In this document: one piece after another, positions 29,401 to 38,111 of the stretch | Position numbering within the stretch: position 1 is the first letter of the stretch | Layout: each line of letters opens with the position of its first letter | Assembly: GCF_900046475.1 (NCBI RefSeq) | Contig: NZ_FCOU01000013.1 | Span: forward strand, 16,465 to 80,464 | Reading direction: 5' to 3' | Length of the DNA stretch: 64,000 nucleotides | Origin: Collinsella ihumii | GTDB taxonomy: Bacteria > Actinomycetota > Coriobacteriia > Coriobacteriales > Coriobacteriaceae | Notes under the pieces: model-generated | The model's database searches: none | The model's input: the letters and a program-made list of their open reading frames with translations, nothing else | Told to the model about the DNA's origin: nothing | Translations under genes and position numbers: made by a program

Positions 29401-29610
29401 GACTGGGCGATTGCGTTCAAGCGCGGCACGGTCAAGCACGTATTCTTCGTTGCGGAAACGAAGGGGTCCATGAAGAGCATGCAGCTGCGCGGGGTGGAGC
29501 GGGCGAAAATCGCATGCGCCCGTAAGCTGTTCAATAGTTTGGGCGATGCCGATGTGCGCTACGACGCCGTCGACAGCTTCGAGAGCCTGCTCGATCTTGT
29601 ACGAGGATAA
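26455..29610 (+). CDS. res: Type III restriction endonuclease subunit (Res)
   Basis: The 1051-residue protein combines a superfamily 2 helicase and a nuclease. Walker A METGTGKTYVY is near residue 102, the DEAD-type box is LILDEPQKM near 237, and motif VI region RQEVGRGMRLCVN is near 582. A C-terminal PD-(D/E)xK nuclease shows PDWAIAF near 980 and FFVAETKGS near 1000, so the catalytic acids are intact. With Mod it would translocate or slide and cut DNA away from two inversely oriented sites. It starts 46 bp from the divergent small gene, so it may have its own promoter. Confidence 0.94.
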   Translation: MEFKFSIQEYQTRAADSVARVFDGQPKVEGQQFVRDLGRTRFDTKTGTEAIQYESSDGYRNAPLALGPDALLDNIHKIQDGNLIERSSALHHALGACELDVEMETGTGKTYVYTETIFELNRRYGWSKFIIVVPSVAIREGVAKSLAVTERHFAERYGKRIWWFVYNSSRLNELDSFASRSDISVMVINMQAFNAFDESKNKEGRGGDKTARIMFSERDDFGSRRPIDVLAATNPILILDEPQKMGKKNSATRKAMQQFRPLFSLDYSATHAEHHNEVYALDALDAYNMRLVKRIEVKGFEVRGMRGTDGYLCLQEIRVSKNHPPVAVIEFTRRMASGSMKRAVRQFNEGDDIFVASGELEAYRNDFVIAEIVPDQWGALGHVRFRNGEEICCGEVVGDSTGEDLRRVQIRETIKSHIQKEEALYERGIKCLSLFFIDEVAKYRAYDDDGNELTVGYGKVFEEEYAAAVRERLSNPQIGDELPGSYSAYLSSFTADQVHKGYFSIDKKGRAVDSKTKRGSEDSDDESAYDLILKNKERLLSFDEPTRFIFSHSALREGWDNPNVFQICTLKESGSETSKRQEVGRGMRLCVNRDGDRQDVSALGENMVQRVNLLTVIASESYTSYVKGLQDGMREELRKRPQAVTEQYLLRFRIPNEQGIDIEFDSSQASIAHGFLETFGYVDKDGAVTDRYRDGGIRDADIASLPESSRTVIEQTRPLIDAALASVYDQSVLDGMFENGLETKVTSNPLNENFGRKEFQELWNRINFKQAYTVHFDDAELRRKAIDNIDRSLTVSKVSYRMIVGEQRESAREDELADGSHFSVHSRKTMDLAASAPVNVKYDLVGEVAARAHITRKSAAAILSGMSAYKFRMFQDNPEEFIAKVAAAIVDEKAAMVVEHISYNRLSERYDSAIFTEEMPENLSRAYHARKNVQDYVFPDGSAERSVERRFAEDLDAAEEVCVYAKLPRAFQIPTPVGNYAPDWAIAFKRGTVKHVFFVAETKGSMKSMQLRGVERAKIACARKLFNSLGDADVRYDAVDSFESLLDLVRG

Positions 29611-29739
29611 CGTTTCGGGATGATCGGAGGGCTTGTTTCATAGTTCGGAATTGTGGAGGAGTGGGCGATAGGGATTCATCCTGCATATGTCACCATAGTA
29701 GAATGGCTGGTCGAAGCATCGCTGTAACAAGGAGGCCCC

Positions 29740-30879
29740 ATGGACCAGAGCCTGTTCACCTACGATATCGTCGCCGAGGATCCCAAGACGCATGCGCGCG
29801 CGGGCATCCTGCACACGCCGCATGGCGATATCGAGACGCCCATCTTCATGCCGGTGGGCACCAAGGCCAACGTTAAGGGCATCCCCACCGAGACCGTGCG
29901 TGAGCTCGGTGCGCAGATCGTGCTCGCCAACACCTATCACCTGGCCATGCGTCCCGGCGAGGACCTGATCGATGAGCTCGGCGGCCTGCACACCTTCATG
30001 AACTGGCACGGGCCGATCCTGACCGATTCGGGCGGCTTCCAGGTGTTTTCCCATGGCGACGCCGTCAAGCTGACCGATGACGGCGTGCGCTTCATCGCCA
30101 CCGACTACGACGGGTCGCATATCTTCTGGACGCCCGAGGACAACATGGCGATCGCCCAGAAGCTCGGATCCGACATCTGCATGCAGCTCGACCAGTGCCC
30201 GGGCTATCCGGCCACGCGCGCCTACGTCGAGCGCGCCGTGGAGCTCTCCAGCATGTGGGCGGAGCGCTGCTACGCCGCGCACACCCGTCCCGACCAGGCG
30301 CTTTTCGGCATCGTGCAGGGTGGCATGCATCTCGATCTGCGCCTGCGCTCCCTGCGCCATCTCGAGGAGTGCGGAGACTTCCCGGGCTACGGCATCGGTG
30401 GCTATTCGGTGGGCGAGGACCACGAGACGATGTTCGAGTCGCTGACGCCGCTCGCGTCCGAATACATGCCCAAGCACAAGCCCCGCTACCTCATGGGCGT
30501 GGGCAATCCCACGACGCTGGTGCGCGGCGTCGGGATCGGTATCGACATGTTCGACTGCGTGCTGCCGACGCGCACCGGGCGCATGGGCACGGCGTTCTCT
30601 CACGAGGGCCGTCTGAACTTCCGCAACGCGCGCTTTGCCCGCGACGCGGGGCCCATCGACCCGCAGTGTACCTGCCCGGTGTGCACCGGCGGCTACAGCC
30701 GTGCGCTCATCCGCCACATGGTGACGCAAAAGGAGATGCTCGGCGGCATCCTGCTGTCGATGCACAACATCTATTTCCTGCTAGACCTCATGCGCCGTGC
30801 GCGCCAAGCCATCATCGACGGCCGCTATGCCGAGTTCCAGCAGGAGTGGATGGACAGCCCCGCCGCCCAAGATTACTGA
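29740..30879 (+). CDS. tgt: Queuine tRNA-ribosyltransferase
   Basis: The 379-residue enzyme exchanges guanine-34 for queuine or preQ1 in GUN-anticodon tRNAs. It shows the catalytic DSGGFQVFS near residue 96, VQGGMHLDLR, the base-exchange loop FDCVLPTRTGRMG near 271, and the zinc site CTCPVC...H near 310. Length is typical of the bacterial enzyme. The ATG follows AAGGAGG. It lies just after the defence island and is a standard housekeeping gene; other queuosine genes are not adjacent. Confidence 0.95.
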   Translation: MDQSLFTYDIVAEDPKTHARAGILHTPHGDIETPIFMPVGTKANVKGIPTETVRELGAQIVLANTYHLAMRPGEDLIDELGGLHTFMNWHGPILTDSGGFQVFSHGDAVKLTDDGVRFIATDYDGSHIFWTPEDNMAIAQKLGSDICMQLDQCPGYPATRAYVERAVELSSMWAERCYAAHTRPDQALFGIVQGGMHLDLRLRSLRHLEECGDFPGYGIGGYSVGEDHETMFESLTPLASEYMPKHKPRYLMGVGNPTTLVRGVGIGIDMFDCVLPTRTGRMGTAFSHEGRLNFRNARFARDAGPIDPQCTCPVCTGGYSRALIRHMVTQKEMLGGILLSMHNIYFLLDLMRRARQAIIDGRYAEFQQEWMDSPAAQDY

Positions 30880-30950
30880 TCGATATTTCCCGAGGAGAGG
30901 ACCGATCAGCTCGCGCCTTCCTCCTCGGGATGGGGGCGAAGAGGGGCCGA

Positions 30951-31029
30951 TGACACAAAACGGGCTGTTTGGCACGCTAACTCCTTTTACAGACCCCCTT
31001 TAGCGTGCCAAACGGTCCGCTCTGTGTCA
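30951..31029. repeat. REP-like inverted repeat
   Basis: Arms TGACACAAAACGGGCTG... (30951-30980) and its complement (31000-31029) pair over 30 bases with about five mismatches; the inner part GTTTGGCACGCTAA is perfect. The loop is 19 bases. It lies between convergent genes. No coding content in the gap 30880-31119. Confidence 0.7.
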
Positions 31030-31033
31030 CGGG

Positions 31034-31066
31034 CCCCCGCGTCGTCCTTCGCGGAAGACGCGGGGG
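31034..31066 (-). terminator. Hairpin after DUF2252 gene
   Basis: CCCCCGCGTC (31034-31043) pairs with GACGCGGGGG (31057-31066). On the minus strand it follows the DUF2252 stop by about 55 bp; only a weak T-run is present. Confidence 0.5.
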
Positions 31067-31119
31067 CGCGTTTGGGCGATGGCGCCGCCGTGTGCGGAAA
31101 TGAATCGATCGACGTCTCG

Positions 31120-32517
31120 CTAGGATAGCAGGCGTTCGCAGAAGAGCCGGTAGTCGGCCTCGTTTTGGTCTGCGTAGGCCTGCGAGAACTCCCAGAGCGC
31201 ATCGTCGAAGGCGTTTCCGTCTCCCAGATACGCCGCGATGGCCACGCCGTCCCCGGTGCGCGCGTGCGCGTGCGCGAGCGCCCAGGCGCACAGGCGCGCT
31301 GTGCTGGCAAGGCCCTCCTCGCCGATCTTCTCGAGGTCGATCGAGCCCTTGCCGTTCCACAGCTGGCGTACGTAGTAGTCGCGCGTGCGACCGCAGGGAA
31401 GCTCGATGCCCGTCCATCCGAGCAGGATGTCGCTGGTCGATTGGATGAGCTTCTGCCCCTGGACGACGCGCTCGCCGTGGGACGAGAACGGGGTGGCGCG
31501 ATAGAACCGCTCGACCACCGACGTCCCCGCCTCCTTGATCTGCAGAACCAGCGGATCGTCTCGGTCCTTGCCGTGCAGCAGCGCCACCCAGGCGCGGGTT
31601 CCCACGCTGCCCACGCCGACGACCTTGCGCGCGATGTCGTCGGGACGGTACCGGTTGACCAGGCAGCGCTTGTCATACGAAAGGTTGTCGAGGTAGCCGG
31701 CGTACAGCGCCCCGATGCGGCGGGCCACCTCGGCACTGTCGGCCCCTTCGAACCGGCCGAGGTCGTCGAGCGGGACGAGCTCGGGCGGCTCGCTGAGAAA
31801 GCGCATCGTCCCGTCCTCGCGGCAGCGGGCGAGCCTGTCGGCCGCCCGGACGTTGTCCTTTGCGCGCGCCTTCTCTATGGCGCGGCGGAGCGTCTTGCTC
31901 TGCTTGCCGTTGAGCTCCTCCTCAAACTGGCCGACGGTCTGCTCGACATCGAGATGTGCGTACCAGATATCGAGCTCGCGCATCTCGGCGAAGCGCGCCA
32001 TGTTCTTGCGGTACGCCTTGGCGCAGGCGCGCACGGCATCCTCTCGCTCCGACGGGTCGAAGCCTCGGTCGCGCCCGCAGATCTCGACACTCGCGGCGAG
32101 GCGCTTGATATCCCATTCCCACGGGCCGGGAGCGGTCTCGTCGAAATCGTTGATGTCGAAGACCAGGTGCCTGGTGGGACTCGAGAAGATCCCGAAGTTC
32201 GCGATGTGCGCGTCGCCCACGCACTGGACCTCGATGCCGGTGCTCGGCGTGCTCGCCAGGTCGTGCGCCATGATGATGGCGCTGCCGCGATAGAACGTGA
32301 AGGGGGATGCCCCCATGCGCTCGTAGCGCAGCCCGATGAGCTCCTGGACGCGCTCGGAGGACTGCTCTTCGATCAGGTCGATGACCTCGTCGCGGTGCTC
32401 CTCGACAGTCCAGGCCCCGTGCGAGGAGCGGGGGCATGCCTCGCGCGCGGCGCGTCCGCGCTCGCGGCGGGTGAGGTCGTCTCCGCGCTGGCGGCGGTCG
32501 GGTGTCGTCTTGGGCAT
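31120..32517 (-). CDS. DUF2252 family protein
   Basis: A 465-residue soluble protein with the features of DUF2252: YRGSAIIMAHDLA, then GDAHIANFGIF and NDFDETAPGPWEWDIKRLAAS near residues 100-150, and a C-terminal ARTGDGVAIAAYLG. The GDAH-x-NFG and DFDE motifs resemble the catalytic region of aminoglycoside-phosphotransferase-like kinases, so a phosphotransfer activity has been suspected for the family; the function is unknown. The ATG follows AAAGGAG. It is a single gene transcribed towards tgt. Confidence 0.88.
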   Translation of the reverse strand: MPKTTPDRRQRGDDLTRRERGRAAREACPRSSHGAWTVEEHRDEVIDLIEEQSSERVQELIGLRYERMGASPFTFYRGSAIIMAHDLASTPSTGIEVQCVGDAHIANFGIFSSPTRHLVFDINDFDETAPGPWEWDIKRLAASVEICGRDRGFDPSEREDAVRACAKAYRKNMARFAEMRELDIWYAHLDVEQTVGQFEEELNGKQSKTLRRAIEKARAKDNVRAADRLARCREDGTMRFLSEPPELVPLDDLGRFEGADSAEVARRIGALYAGYLDNLSYDKRCLVNRYRPDDIARKVVGVGSVGTRAWVALLHGKDRDDPLVLQIKEAGTSVVERFYRATPFSSHGERVVQGQKLIQSTSDILLGWTGIELPCGRTRDYYVRQLWNGKGSIDLEKIGEEGLASTARLCAWALAHAHARTGDGVAIAAYLGDGNAFDDALWEFSQAYADQNEADYRLFCERLLS

Positions 32518-32761
32518 GGCGGGCTCCTTTCTTCTGGGAGATGCCGGTCGGCCCTGCGCGTCCGTCGGCGCCGTACCGGGCGCGCGGACACCTGGCCGAT
32601 GGTCCCCTCGGCATCATTGTTGCACGTCATCGTTGCAGCGTGATCGCGCTTTTCAATCATCTGTGGAGGGGTCCCATATTACGGCTCTCCATGCAAGGCG
32701 GTGTGCGAGCTGAGCTATACTCAACAAGCTATTGATTTGCAGATCTGAGGGAGGGGCCGGC

Positions 32762-33775
32762 ATGGGTCGTCTCGGATATATCTTTCGCTGTATCGCCCAT
32801 ATGGATTACGGTGCGCTGTTCGATACGGTGAGCCGCGTGCACGAGAAGAACCGCAAGAACCGCGCCTGGCTGTTCTTCGATATCGTCAAATGCGGCTTCA
32901 AGTTCGGCGCGGGCTATAAGGACTACGACCTGCTCGAGTTCTACAACATGGACGATGCCCACCGCGCGACCTTCGTGACGCGCGGCGTCAACAACACCAT
33001 CGTGCGCATGCTGAACGACCCCGAGTACTACCACTGCATCGACGACAAGTTCGAGTTCTACACCAACTTCTCCGACTACCTGCACCGCGGGTGGCTGCAC
33101 TTCTCGGCATGCCCCAAGGAGGACTTCATCGCCTTCATGGCCGATCGCGACCAGATCATGGCCAAGCCGAGCGACAAGTCTTGCGGCCAGGGCGTCGAGA
33201 AGCTCAAGAAGGCGGATTTCGATTCACTTGACGCCATGTACGACTACCTGAAGCGCGCCGATATCGACCTGGTCGAGGACGTTGTTGTCCAGCATCCCGC
33301 CATGGCCGCCATCAATCCCGGTTCGGTGAACACCATCCGCGTCTATACCATCCTAGCCGACGGCGAGCCGCACGTGATCTACGCGTGCATCCGCATGGGT
33401 AACTCCGACCGACCGGTGGACAATATCAACGCGGGCGGCATGTATTCGGTGGTCGATCTGGAGACCGGCAAGATCGCCGGTCCCGCCTGCGACAAGAACT
33501 ACCATGTCTACGAGCGCCATCCGCGTACGGGCACCCTGCTGACCGGCTACCAGATCCCGCTGTGGGACCAGGTCATGAACCTGTGCCTCAAGGCGGCGAC
33601 GCGCATCCCGCAGATGGGTTATGTGGGCTGGGACGTGGCCATCACCGAGGACGGCCCGCTGTTCATCGAGGCCAACAACCTGCCGGGCCACGACGCCTTC
33701 CCGCAGATGCCCTCGCAGGCGCCCGACCATATCGGGTTCAAGCCCGAGTTCCAGAAGTACCTCAAGGGGCTGTAG
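32762..33775 (+). CDS. Sugar-transfer-associated ATP-grasp protein
   Basis: A 337-residue protein with the ATP-grasp layout: lysine in MAKPSDKSCGQGVEKL near residue 140, EDVVVQHPAM, NTIRVYTIL, and the metal-binding end VGWDVAITEDGPLFIEANNLPG near 290-312. This fits the alpha-L-glutamate-ligase-related group found in polysaccharide clusters. It would couple ATP hydrolysis to ligating a carboxylate and an amine. The ATG at 32762 follows GAGGGG; an earlier ATG lacks this box. No sugar genes are adjacent. Confidence 0.82.
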   Translation: MGRLGYIFRCIAHMDYGALFDTVSRVHEKNRKNRAWLFFDIVKCGFKFGAGYKDYDLLEFYNMDDAHRATFVTRGVNNTIVRMLNDPEYYHCIDDKFEFYTNFSDYLHRGWLHFSACPKEDFIAFMADRDQIMAKPSDKSCGQGVEKLKKADFDSLDAMYDYLKRADIDLVEDVVVQHPAMAAINPGSVNTIRVYTILADGEPHVIYACIRMGNSDRPVDNINAGGMYSVVDLETGKIAGPACDKNYHVYERHPRTGTLLTGYQIPLWDQVMNLCLKAATRIPQMGYVGWDVAITEDGPLFIEANNLPGHDAFPQMPSQAPDHIGFKPEFQKYLKGL

Positions 33776-33892
33776 TACGACGTCTGTCGATCTGCTTTGC
33801 GTGCCTTTTTTGGGTCTCGTTGCGTTCTTCTCGCATCGATCTCGCGCAGGTGGTCGTCGGGCGCGGGAGCTTCTGATCGATGTTTCGCGTAA

Positions 33893-33925
33893 GCGGCGTC
33901 CCAAGAGGGGCGCCGCTATCGTTTT
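33893..33925 (+). terminator. Terminator after ATP-grasp gene
   Basis: AGCGGCGTCCC pairs with GGGCGCCGCT, followed by ATCGTTTT. The 287-bp gap around it holds no other clear feature. Confidence 0.65.
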
Positions 33926-34062
33926 CTGCCCCGTCGAGCCGTGCCAGGTCCGCCGACGACGTCTTGCCGAGCCGGATGCGCCGCTGGTGGAAGGCCTTGT
34001 TGAGAATGAGTCCCGATATATTACGATGGCTGTGATGATCGCCCCGAAACGAGGGAGGAACC

Positions 34063-35493
34063 ATGGCCAAGTACCGGTGTCCCATGTGCGGTTGGGTGTA
34101 CGACGAGCAGGCGGAGGGGGCTCCTTTCTCGGAGCTCGAGCGCTGCCCCATGTGCGGGGCGCCTGCGGCCGAATTCTATCCGGTGGAGGATGACGGGGTG
34201 ACGCCCGCGCCCGTCGATCCCGCGCCGGCACCTGTCTCCGCCTCCGTGCCGAAGGAGGCGGGAGGGTCGCTTGCCATTCCGGCCGAGCTGCGGAGGGTCG
34301 ATCCTGCCATCCGCCATATGGACACCATCCACGCGCTCGCGGAGCACGGGCGCATCCCGGACGGGGCCATGGCGACGACGCTGCCGCTGCCACGCTGGGA
34401 GGACATCTTGGTGCTCGGTGCCCAGCTGTCGCCCATGCCGCTCGCCGACGGCGCCCCGGTCGATATCGGCTGCACCATCGGGCCCAAGGCCGACCGCCCG
34501 CTTGCTCTCGAAGGCCCCGCGTTCGTGTCGCACATGTCATTCGGCGCCCTGTCGCGTGAAGCCAAGATCGCCCTTGCCCGCGGAGCCGCCGCAGCGGGCA
34601 CCGCAACCTGTTCGGGCGAGGGCGGCATCTTGCCCGAGGAGCTTGCCGAGGCGGGCGGCCGCTACATCTTCGAGTTCGCCCCGTTGCGCTACTCGGTTAC
34701 CGATGAGAACCTGCGCGCCGCCGGTGCGGTCGAGATCAAGATCGGCCAAGGGACCAAGCCCGGTATGGGCGGGCATCTGCCGGGCGAGAAGGTTACCGAG
34801 GAGATCGCGCGCATCCGCGGGCGCCGGCCGGGGGAGGACATCGTGTCGCCCTCGACCATACCGGGCGTGGAGACCATTGACGACCTGCGGATGCTCGTCG
34901 ACGAGCTGCGCGAGCGGAGCTGCGGTGCGCCGATCGGCATCAAGCTCGCAGCGGGCCATATCGAGCGCGATGTGGCGTCGGCCGTCCTCGCGGGTGCCGA
35001 CTTCATCACCATCGACGGTCGCGGCGGGGCGACGGGCGCCTCGCCGGTCATGCTGCGCGACGCGAGCTCGGTGCCCACCATCTTCGCGCTTGCGCGCGCC
35101 CGCCGCTGCCTGGACGAGCTTGGCTCTTCGGCGAGCCTGATCATCACCGGCGGGCTGCGGGTCGCCTCCGATATCGTCAAGGCCCTCGCCATGGGTGCCG
35201 ACGCCGTGGCGCTGGCGAGCGCCTCGCTTATGGCGCTCGGTTGCCAGCAGTACCGCATCTGCGGCAGCGGCATGTGCCCCATGGGCATCGCCACGCAGGA
35301 TCCGGAGCTGCGCGCTCGTCTGGACGTGGATGCGGGCGCGCGCCGCGTGGAGAACTTCTACCGCGCGACCTTCGATGACCTGCGGATGTTCTGCCGGGTG
35401 ACGGGGCATCCGTCCATCTCTGAGCTGGGCCTCGACGACCTGGTGACAACCGACGCCGGTATCGCTGAGCGCTGCGGCATCGCGCGCGCATAA
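34063..35493 (+). CDS. Rubredoxin domain fused to glutamate-synthase-type FMN domain
   Basis: Residues 1-45 form a rubredoxin-like iron site with CPMC pairs at 6-9 and 29-32. A Pro/Ala linker leads to residues 90-470, which match the central FMN-binding part of glutamate synthase: SHMSFGALSREAKIALA, KPGMGGHLPGEKVTEEIA, SPSTIPGVETIDDL, IDGRGGATGASP and the iron-sulfur-type cysteines CGSGMCPMGIATQ. No glutaminase domain is present, so ammonia or another donor would be used. The ATG at 34063 follows GGGAGGA. The enzyme would take electrons from the rubredoxin iron to FMN. Substrate uncertain. Confidence 0.88.
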   Translation: MAKYRCPMCGWVYDEQAEGAPFSELERCPMCGAPAAEFYPVEDDGVTPAPVDPAPAPVSASVPKEAGGSLAIPAELRRVDPAIRHMDTIHALAEHGRIPDGAMATTLPLPRWEDILVLGAQLSPMPLADGAPVDIGCTIGPKADRPLALEGPAFVSHMSFGALSREAKIALARGAAAAGTATCSGEGGILPEELAEAGGRYIFEFAPLRYSVTDENLRAAGAVEIKIGQGTKPGMGGHLPGEKVTEEIARIRGRRPGEDIVSPSTIPGVETIDDLRMLVDELRERSCGAPIGIKLAAGHIERDVASAVLAGADFITIDGRGGATGASPVMLRDASSVPTIFALARARRCLDELGSSASLIITGGLRVASDIVKALAMGADAVALASASLMALGCQQYRICGSGMCPMGIATQDPELRARLDVDAGARRVENFYRATFDDLRMFCRVTGHPSISELGLDDLVTTDAGIAERCGIARA

Positions 35494-35608
35494 GCAAAGG
35501 GGCGGGCCCGCCGTTGCGGTGGGTTGAGCGCGCTTGTACGGGGAATACTGAGGGCATGCGGCATCCGTGCGTTGTCGCATGCCCCGTTTCCTGTTGCGAG
35601 GAGGCCCC

Positions 35609-36403
35609 ATGTCCGACGACAGCGCGCGTACCGATTCCATGACGCCTGAATCCTCCACGGGTGCGAAAGGCGCCCCGTTTACCAACACCTATTACAAGGG
35701 TCCGGTCATCCTGCGCGGCCCGATGATTCCAACCGAGACCACGACTGGAAAGCTGCTGGCATCCGAAGATTCCACCGATTGGCTTCACATGGACCCATGG
35801 CGCGTGATGCGCATCCAGGCGGAGTTCGTCGACGGGTTCGGCGCCTTGGCGGAATTGGGTCCTGCGGTCTCCGTGTTCGGCTCCGCGCGCACACCGCGCA
35901 CCGACCCTATGTACAAGGCGGCGCGCCGGGCAGGAAAGCTCATCGCAGCCCGCGACGTCGCGGTGATCACGGGCGGCGGGCCGGGCATCATGGAGGCCGC
36001 CAACCGCGGGGCGGCGGTGGCGGGCGGCACGTCGGTCGGCTTGGGCATCGAGCTGCCTCACGAGCAGGAGCTCAACGCCTGGGTCAACCTGGGCATGACG
36101 TTTCGGTACTTCTTTGTGCGGAAGACCATGTTCGTGAAGTACTCCTCGGGCGCCATCGTGTTCCCCGGCGGATTCGGCACGCTCGACGAGCTCTTCGAGT
36201 TGCTCACGCTCGTGCAGACCCATAAGGTCAAGCGCGTGCCCGTGGCCCTCGTGGGAACGGACTACTGGCGGGGCCTGTTCGATTGGATCACCGGCACCAT
36301 GCTCGAAGAGGGCAACATCTCGCAGCTCGACCCCTCGCTCATGCAGATTACCGACGATGTCGAGCAGGCGGTGGACGTAGCCGTGTCGGGCATCGCGCGG
36401 TAG
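35609..36403 (+). CDS. LOG-family (lysine-decarboxylase-like) nucleotide hydrolase
   Basis: A 264-residue protein with the LOG signature: FGSARTPRTDPMY, GGGPGIMEAANRGA near residue 130, and PGGFGTLDELFE near 190. Members hydrolyse cytokinin-type nucleotides or purine monophosphates in a phosphoribohydrolase reaction. The first 45 residues are Ser/Thr-rich and not conserved. The ATG at 35609 follows GAGGAGG. It faces the radical SAM gene convergently, with 56 bp between them. Confidence 0.88.
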   Translation: MSDDSARTDSMTPESSTGAKGAPFTNTYYKGPVILRGPMIPTETTTGKLLASEDSTDWLHMDPWRVMRIQAEFVDGFGALAELGPAVSVFGSARTPRTDPMYKAARRAGKLIAARDVAVITGGGPGIMEAANRGAAVAGGTSVGLGIELPHEQELNAWVNLGMTFRYFFVRKTMFVKYSSGAIVFPGGFGTLDELFELLTLVQTHKVKRVPVALVGTDYWRGLFDWITGTMLEEGNISQLDPSLMQITDDVEQAVDVAVSGIAR

Positions 36404-36459
36404 GGCCTGGCGCCGTGATCGCGCGAAGGCGGCCGGCGCGGAACGGATCAATCGGTGTA

Positions 36460-37974
36460 CTACGCCCGCGGCAGGATGGGGCCGTCCGCCGCCCTAAGGA
36501 CGCCCGTCGTGTCGAATGCGGGGGTGAAGCTTTCGCTCACGGCTCCGCCTTCCTGCCAGAAAACCGTGCTGAAGCCCAGGTCGTCGGCATGGGCGAGCAC
36601 CATCTCGTACTCCTCGTCCGTGACGGCGCGCGCCAAGGCGCCGCCATCCGAGCGCATCCGCTCGTTGGGGGTGTATTGGTTCATGACCGAGATGGGCACA
36701 TCGCCCGCAGCGTTCCATATGAGGTCGAGCACGCGGCATGAGTCGTCTGCGTGCCCCGGCAGCACAAGATGGCGCACGATGATGCCCTGCTGCATGATGC
36801 CGTCCTCGTTGTAGACGATGCCGCCGCGCGCGGCAACCTGCGCCGCCATGCGGGCTAGGGCGCGTGCCGCCTGCTCGGGATAGTCCGGCACGTGGGAGAG
36901 CTCCCGGCCCAGCGAGGCGTCTGCGTACTTGAAGTCGGTAAGCCAGACGTCCACGATGCCGTCGAGTTCCCGCACCGCCTCGGTGCGCTCGTATCCGCTC
37001 GTGTTGTATACGATGGGGATATGGAGGCCCCGGGCGCGTGCGGCCTTGAGGGCGCCGGGCAGCAGATGCGCAAAGTGCGTCGCGGTCACCAGGTTGATGT
37101 TGAGTGCGCCCTGGTCTTGTAGCTCGAGCATGATCTCCGCCAGCCGCTGCTCGGGCACGTCGATACCGAAATTGCCCGTCGAGATCTCGTGGTTTTGGCA
37201 GTAGATGCACTTGAGGGGGCATCCGCTGAAGAAGATGGTTCCTGAGCCCTCCTCGCCCGATATCGGAGGCTCCTCCCATAGGTGGAGGGCTGCGCGGGCG
37301 AGCCTGAGGGTGGACCCTGCACCGCACACGCCGGTAGCGTCGGCGGTGCGGTCCGCGCGGCAACGGCGGGGGCAGAGCTCGCACGAAGCGAGCGACGCGG
37401 GGGCCAGCAGCGCGCGATCGGCGTTCGGGGCGGGGTCGTCCAGGTCGAGTTCCATCAGATGGGCGGGAAGCATGAGCCCGCCGCCGTAATCGAGCGTGAA
37501 GACGCCGTGGTCTGTAAAGCCGCGGGACGCGTAGAGGTCGACAGCCGGCTGGTTGTGGGCGATGACGTCGAGGCGGATGGAGCGCATGCGCCGTGCGCGC
37601 GCCGTGCGGATCGCGGCGTTGACGAGCGCGGCGCCGATGCGACGGCCCCGGGCGTCGGGATCGACGGCGAGCAGGTGAATGCAGGCGATGCGGTTCGCGG
37701 GTTCCGCGATAAGCCAGGGGATCTGGCCGTATTGGGGGTCCTGGCTCGTGTCGAGGACGAAGGCGCCGAGGATTGCGCCGCTTGCGTCCTCGGAATCGTC
37801 CACGGCGATAAAGAGGTCGCCCGCCTCGATGGCCGCGGAAAGATCGTTGGCGGTCGGGTGGAACTCCATGTCCCAATGGGCGTTGTAGGGGGAGGTGCGC
37901 ATGGAGTGCACAACGCGTTCATACACATGGAGTACCGGTGTGCTGTCGGCTGTGACGGCGGGGCGAACGATCAT
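36460..37974 (-). CDS. GNAT acetyltransferase-radical SAM fusion protein
   Basis: The 504-residue protein is a fusion. Residues 1-165 are a GNAT domain with the acetyl-CoA loop in LLAVDPDARGRRIGAALVNAA and the C-terminal strand FTDHGVFTLDYGG. Residues 195-500 are a radical SAM domain with CELCPRRC, then the cluster motif CPLKCIYCQN (near 250), as in the PflA-like/AmmeMemo group. It should bind a 4Fe-4S cluster and S-adenosylmethionine. The ATG at 37974 follows GAGGTG; a longer frame extends through the T-rich leader. The substrates of either domain are unknown. Confidence 0.88.
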   Translation of the reverse strand: MIVRPAVTADSTPVLHVYERVVHSMRTSPYNAHWDMEFHPTANDLSAAIEAGDLFIAVDDSEDASGAILGAFVLDTSQDPQYGQIPWLIAEPANRIACIHLLAVDPDARGRRIGAALVNAAIRTARARRMRSIRLDVIAHNQPAVDLYASRGFTDHGVFTLDYGGGLMLPAHLMELDLDDPAPNADRALLAPASLASCELCPRRCRADRTADATGVCGAGSTLRLARAALHLWEEPPISGEEGSGTIFFSGCPLKCIYCQNHEISTGNFGIDVPEQRLAEIMLELQDQGALNINLVTATHFAHLLPGALKAARARGLHIPIVYNTSGYERTEAVRELDGIVDVWLTDFKYADASLGRELSHVPDYPEQAARALARMAAQVAARGGIVYNEDGIMQQGIIVRHLVLPGHADDSCRVLDLIWNAAGDVPISVMNQYTPNERMRSDGGALARAVTDEEYEMVLAHADDLGFSTVFWQEGGAVSESFTPAFDTTGVLRAADGPILPRA

Positions 37975-38111
37975 ACGAAACACCTCTTCACATGAAAAAG
38001 CGCCGGTCAGGCGCTTAAAGAGCCTTGATACAGGCGTGTGCTTCCATCTTCCACCACACATCGATACAAGTCAAGACTGGTAATGCGAACGGCGTGCTTT
38101 ATGATAAAGAT

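Noticed and set aside
20069..29610. BREX or DISARM system
   Set aside because: Mod and Res motifs are clearly type III; pglZ, brxC, drmA and drmB are absent.
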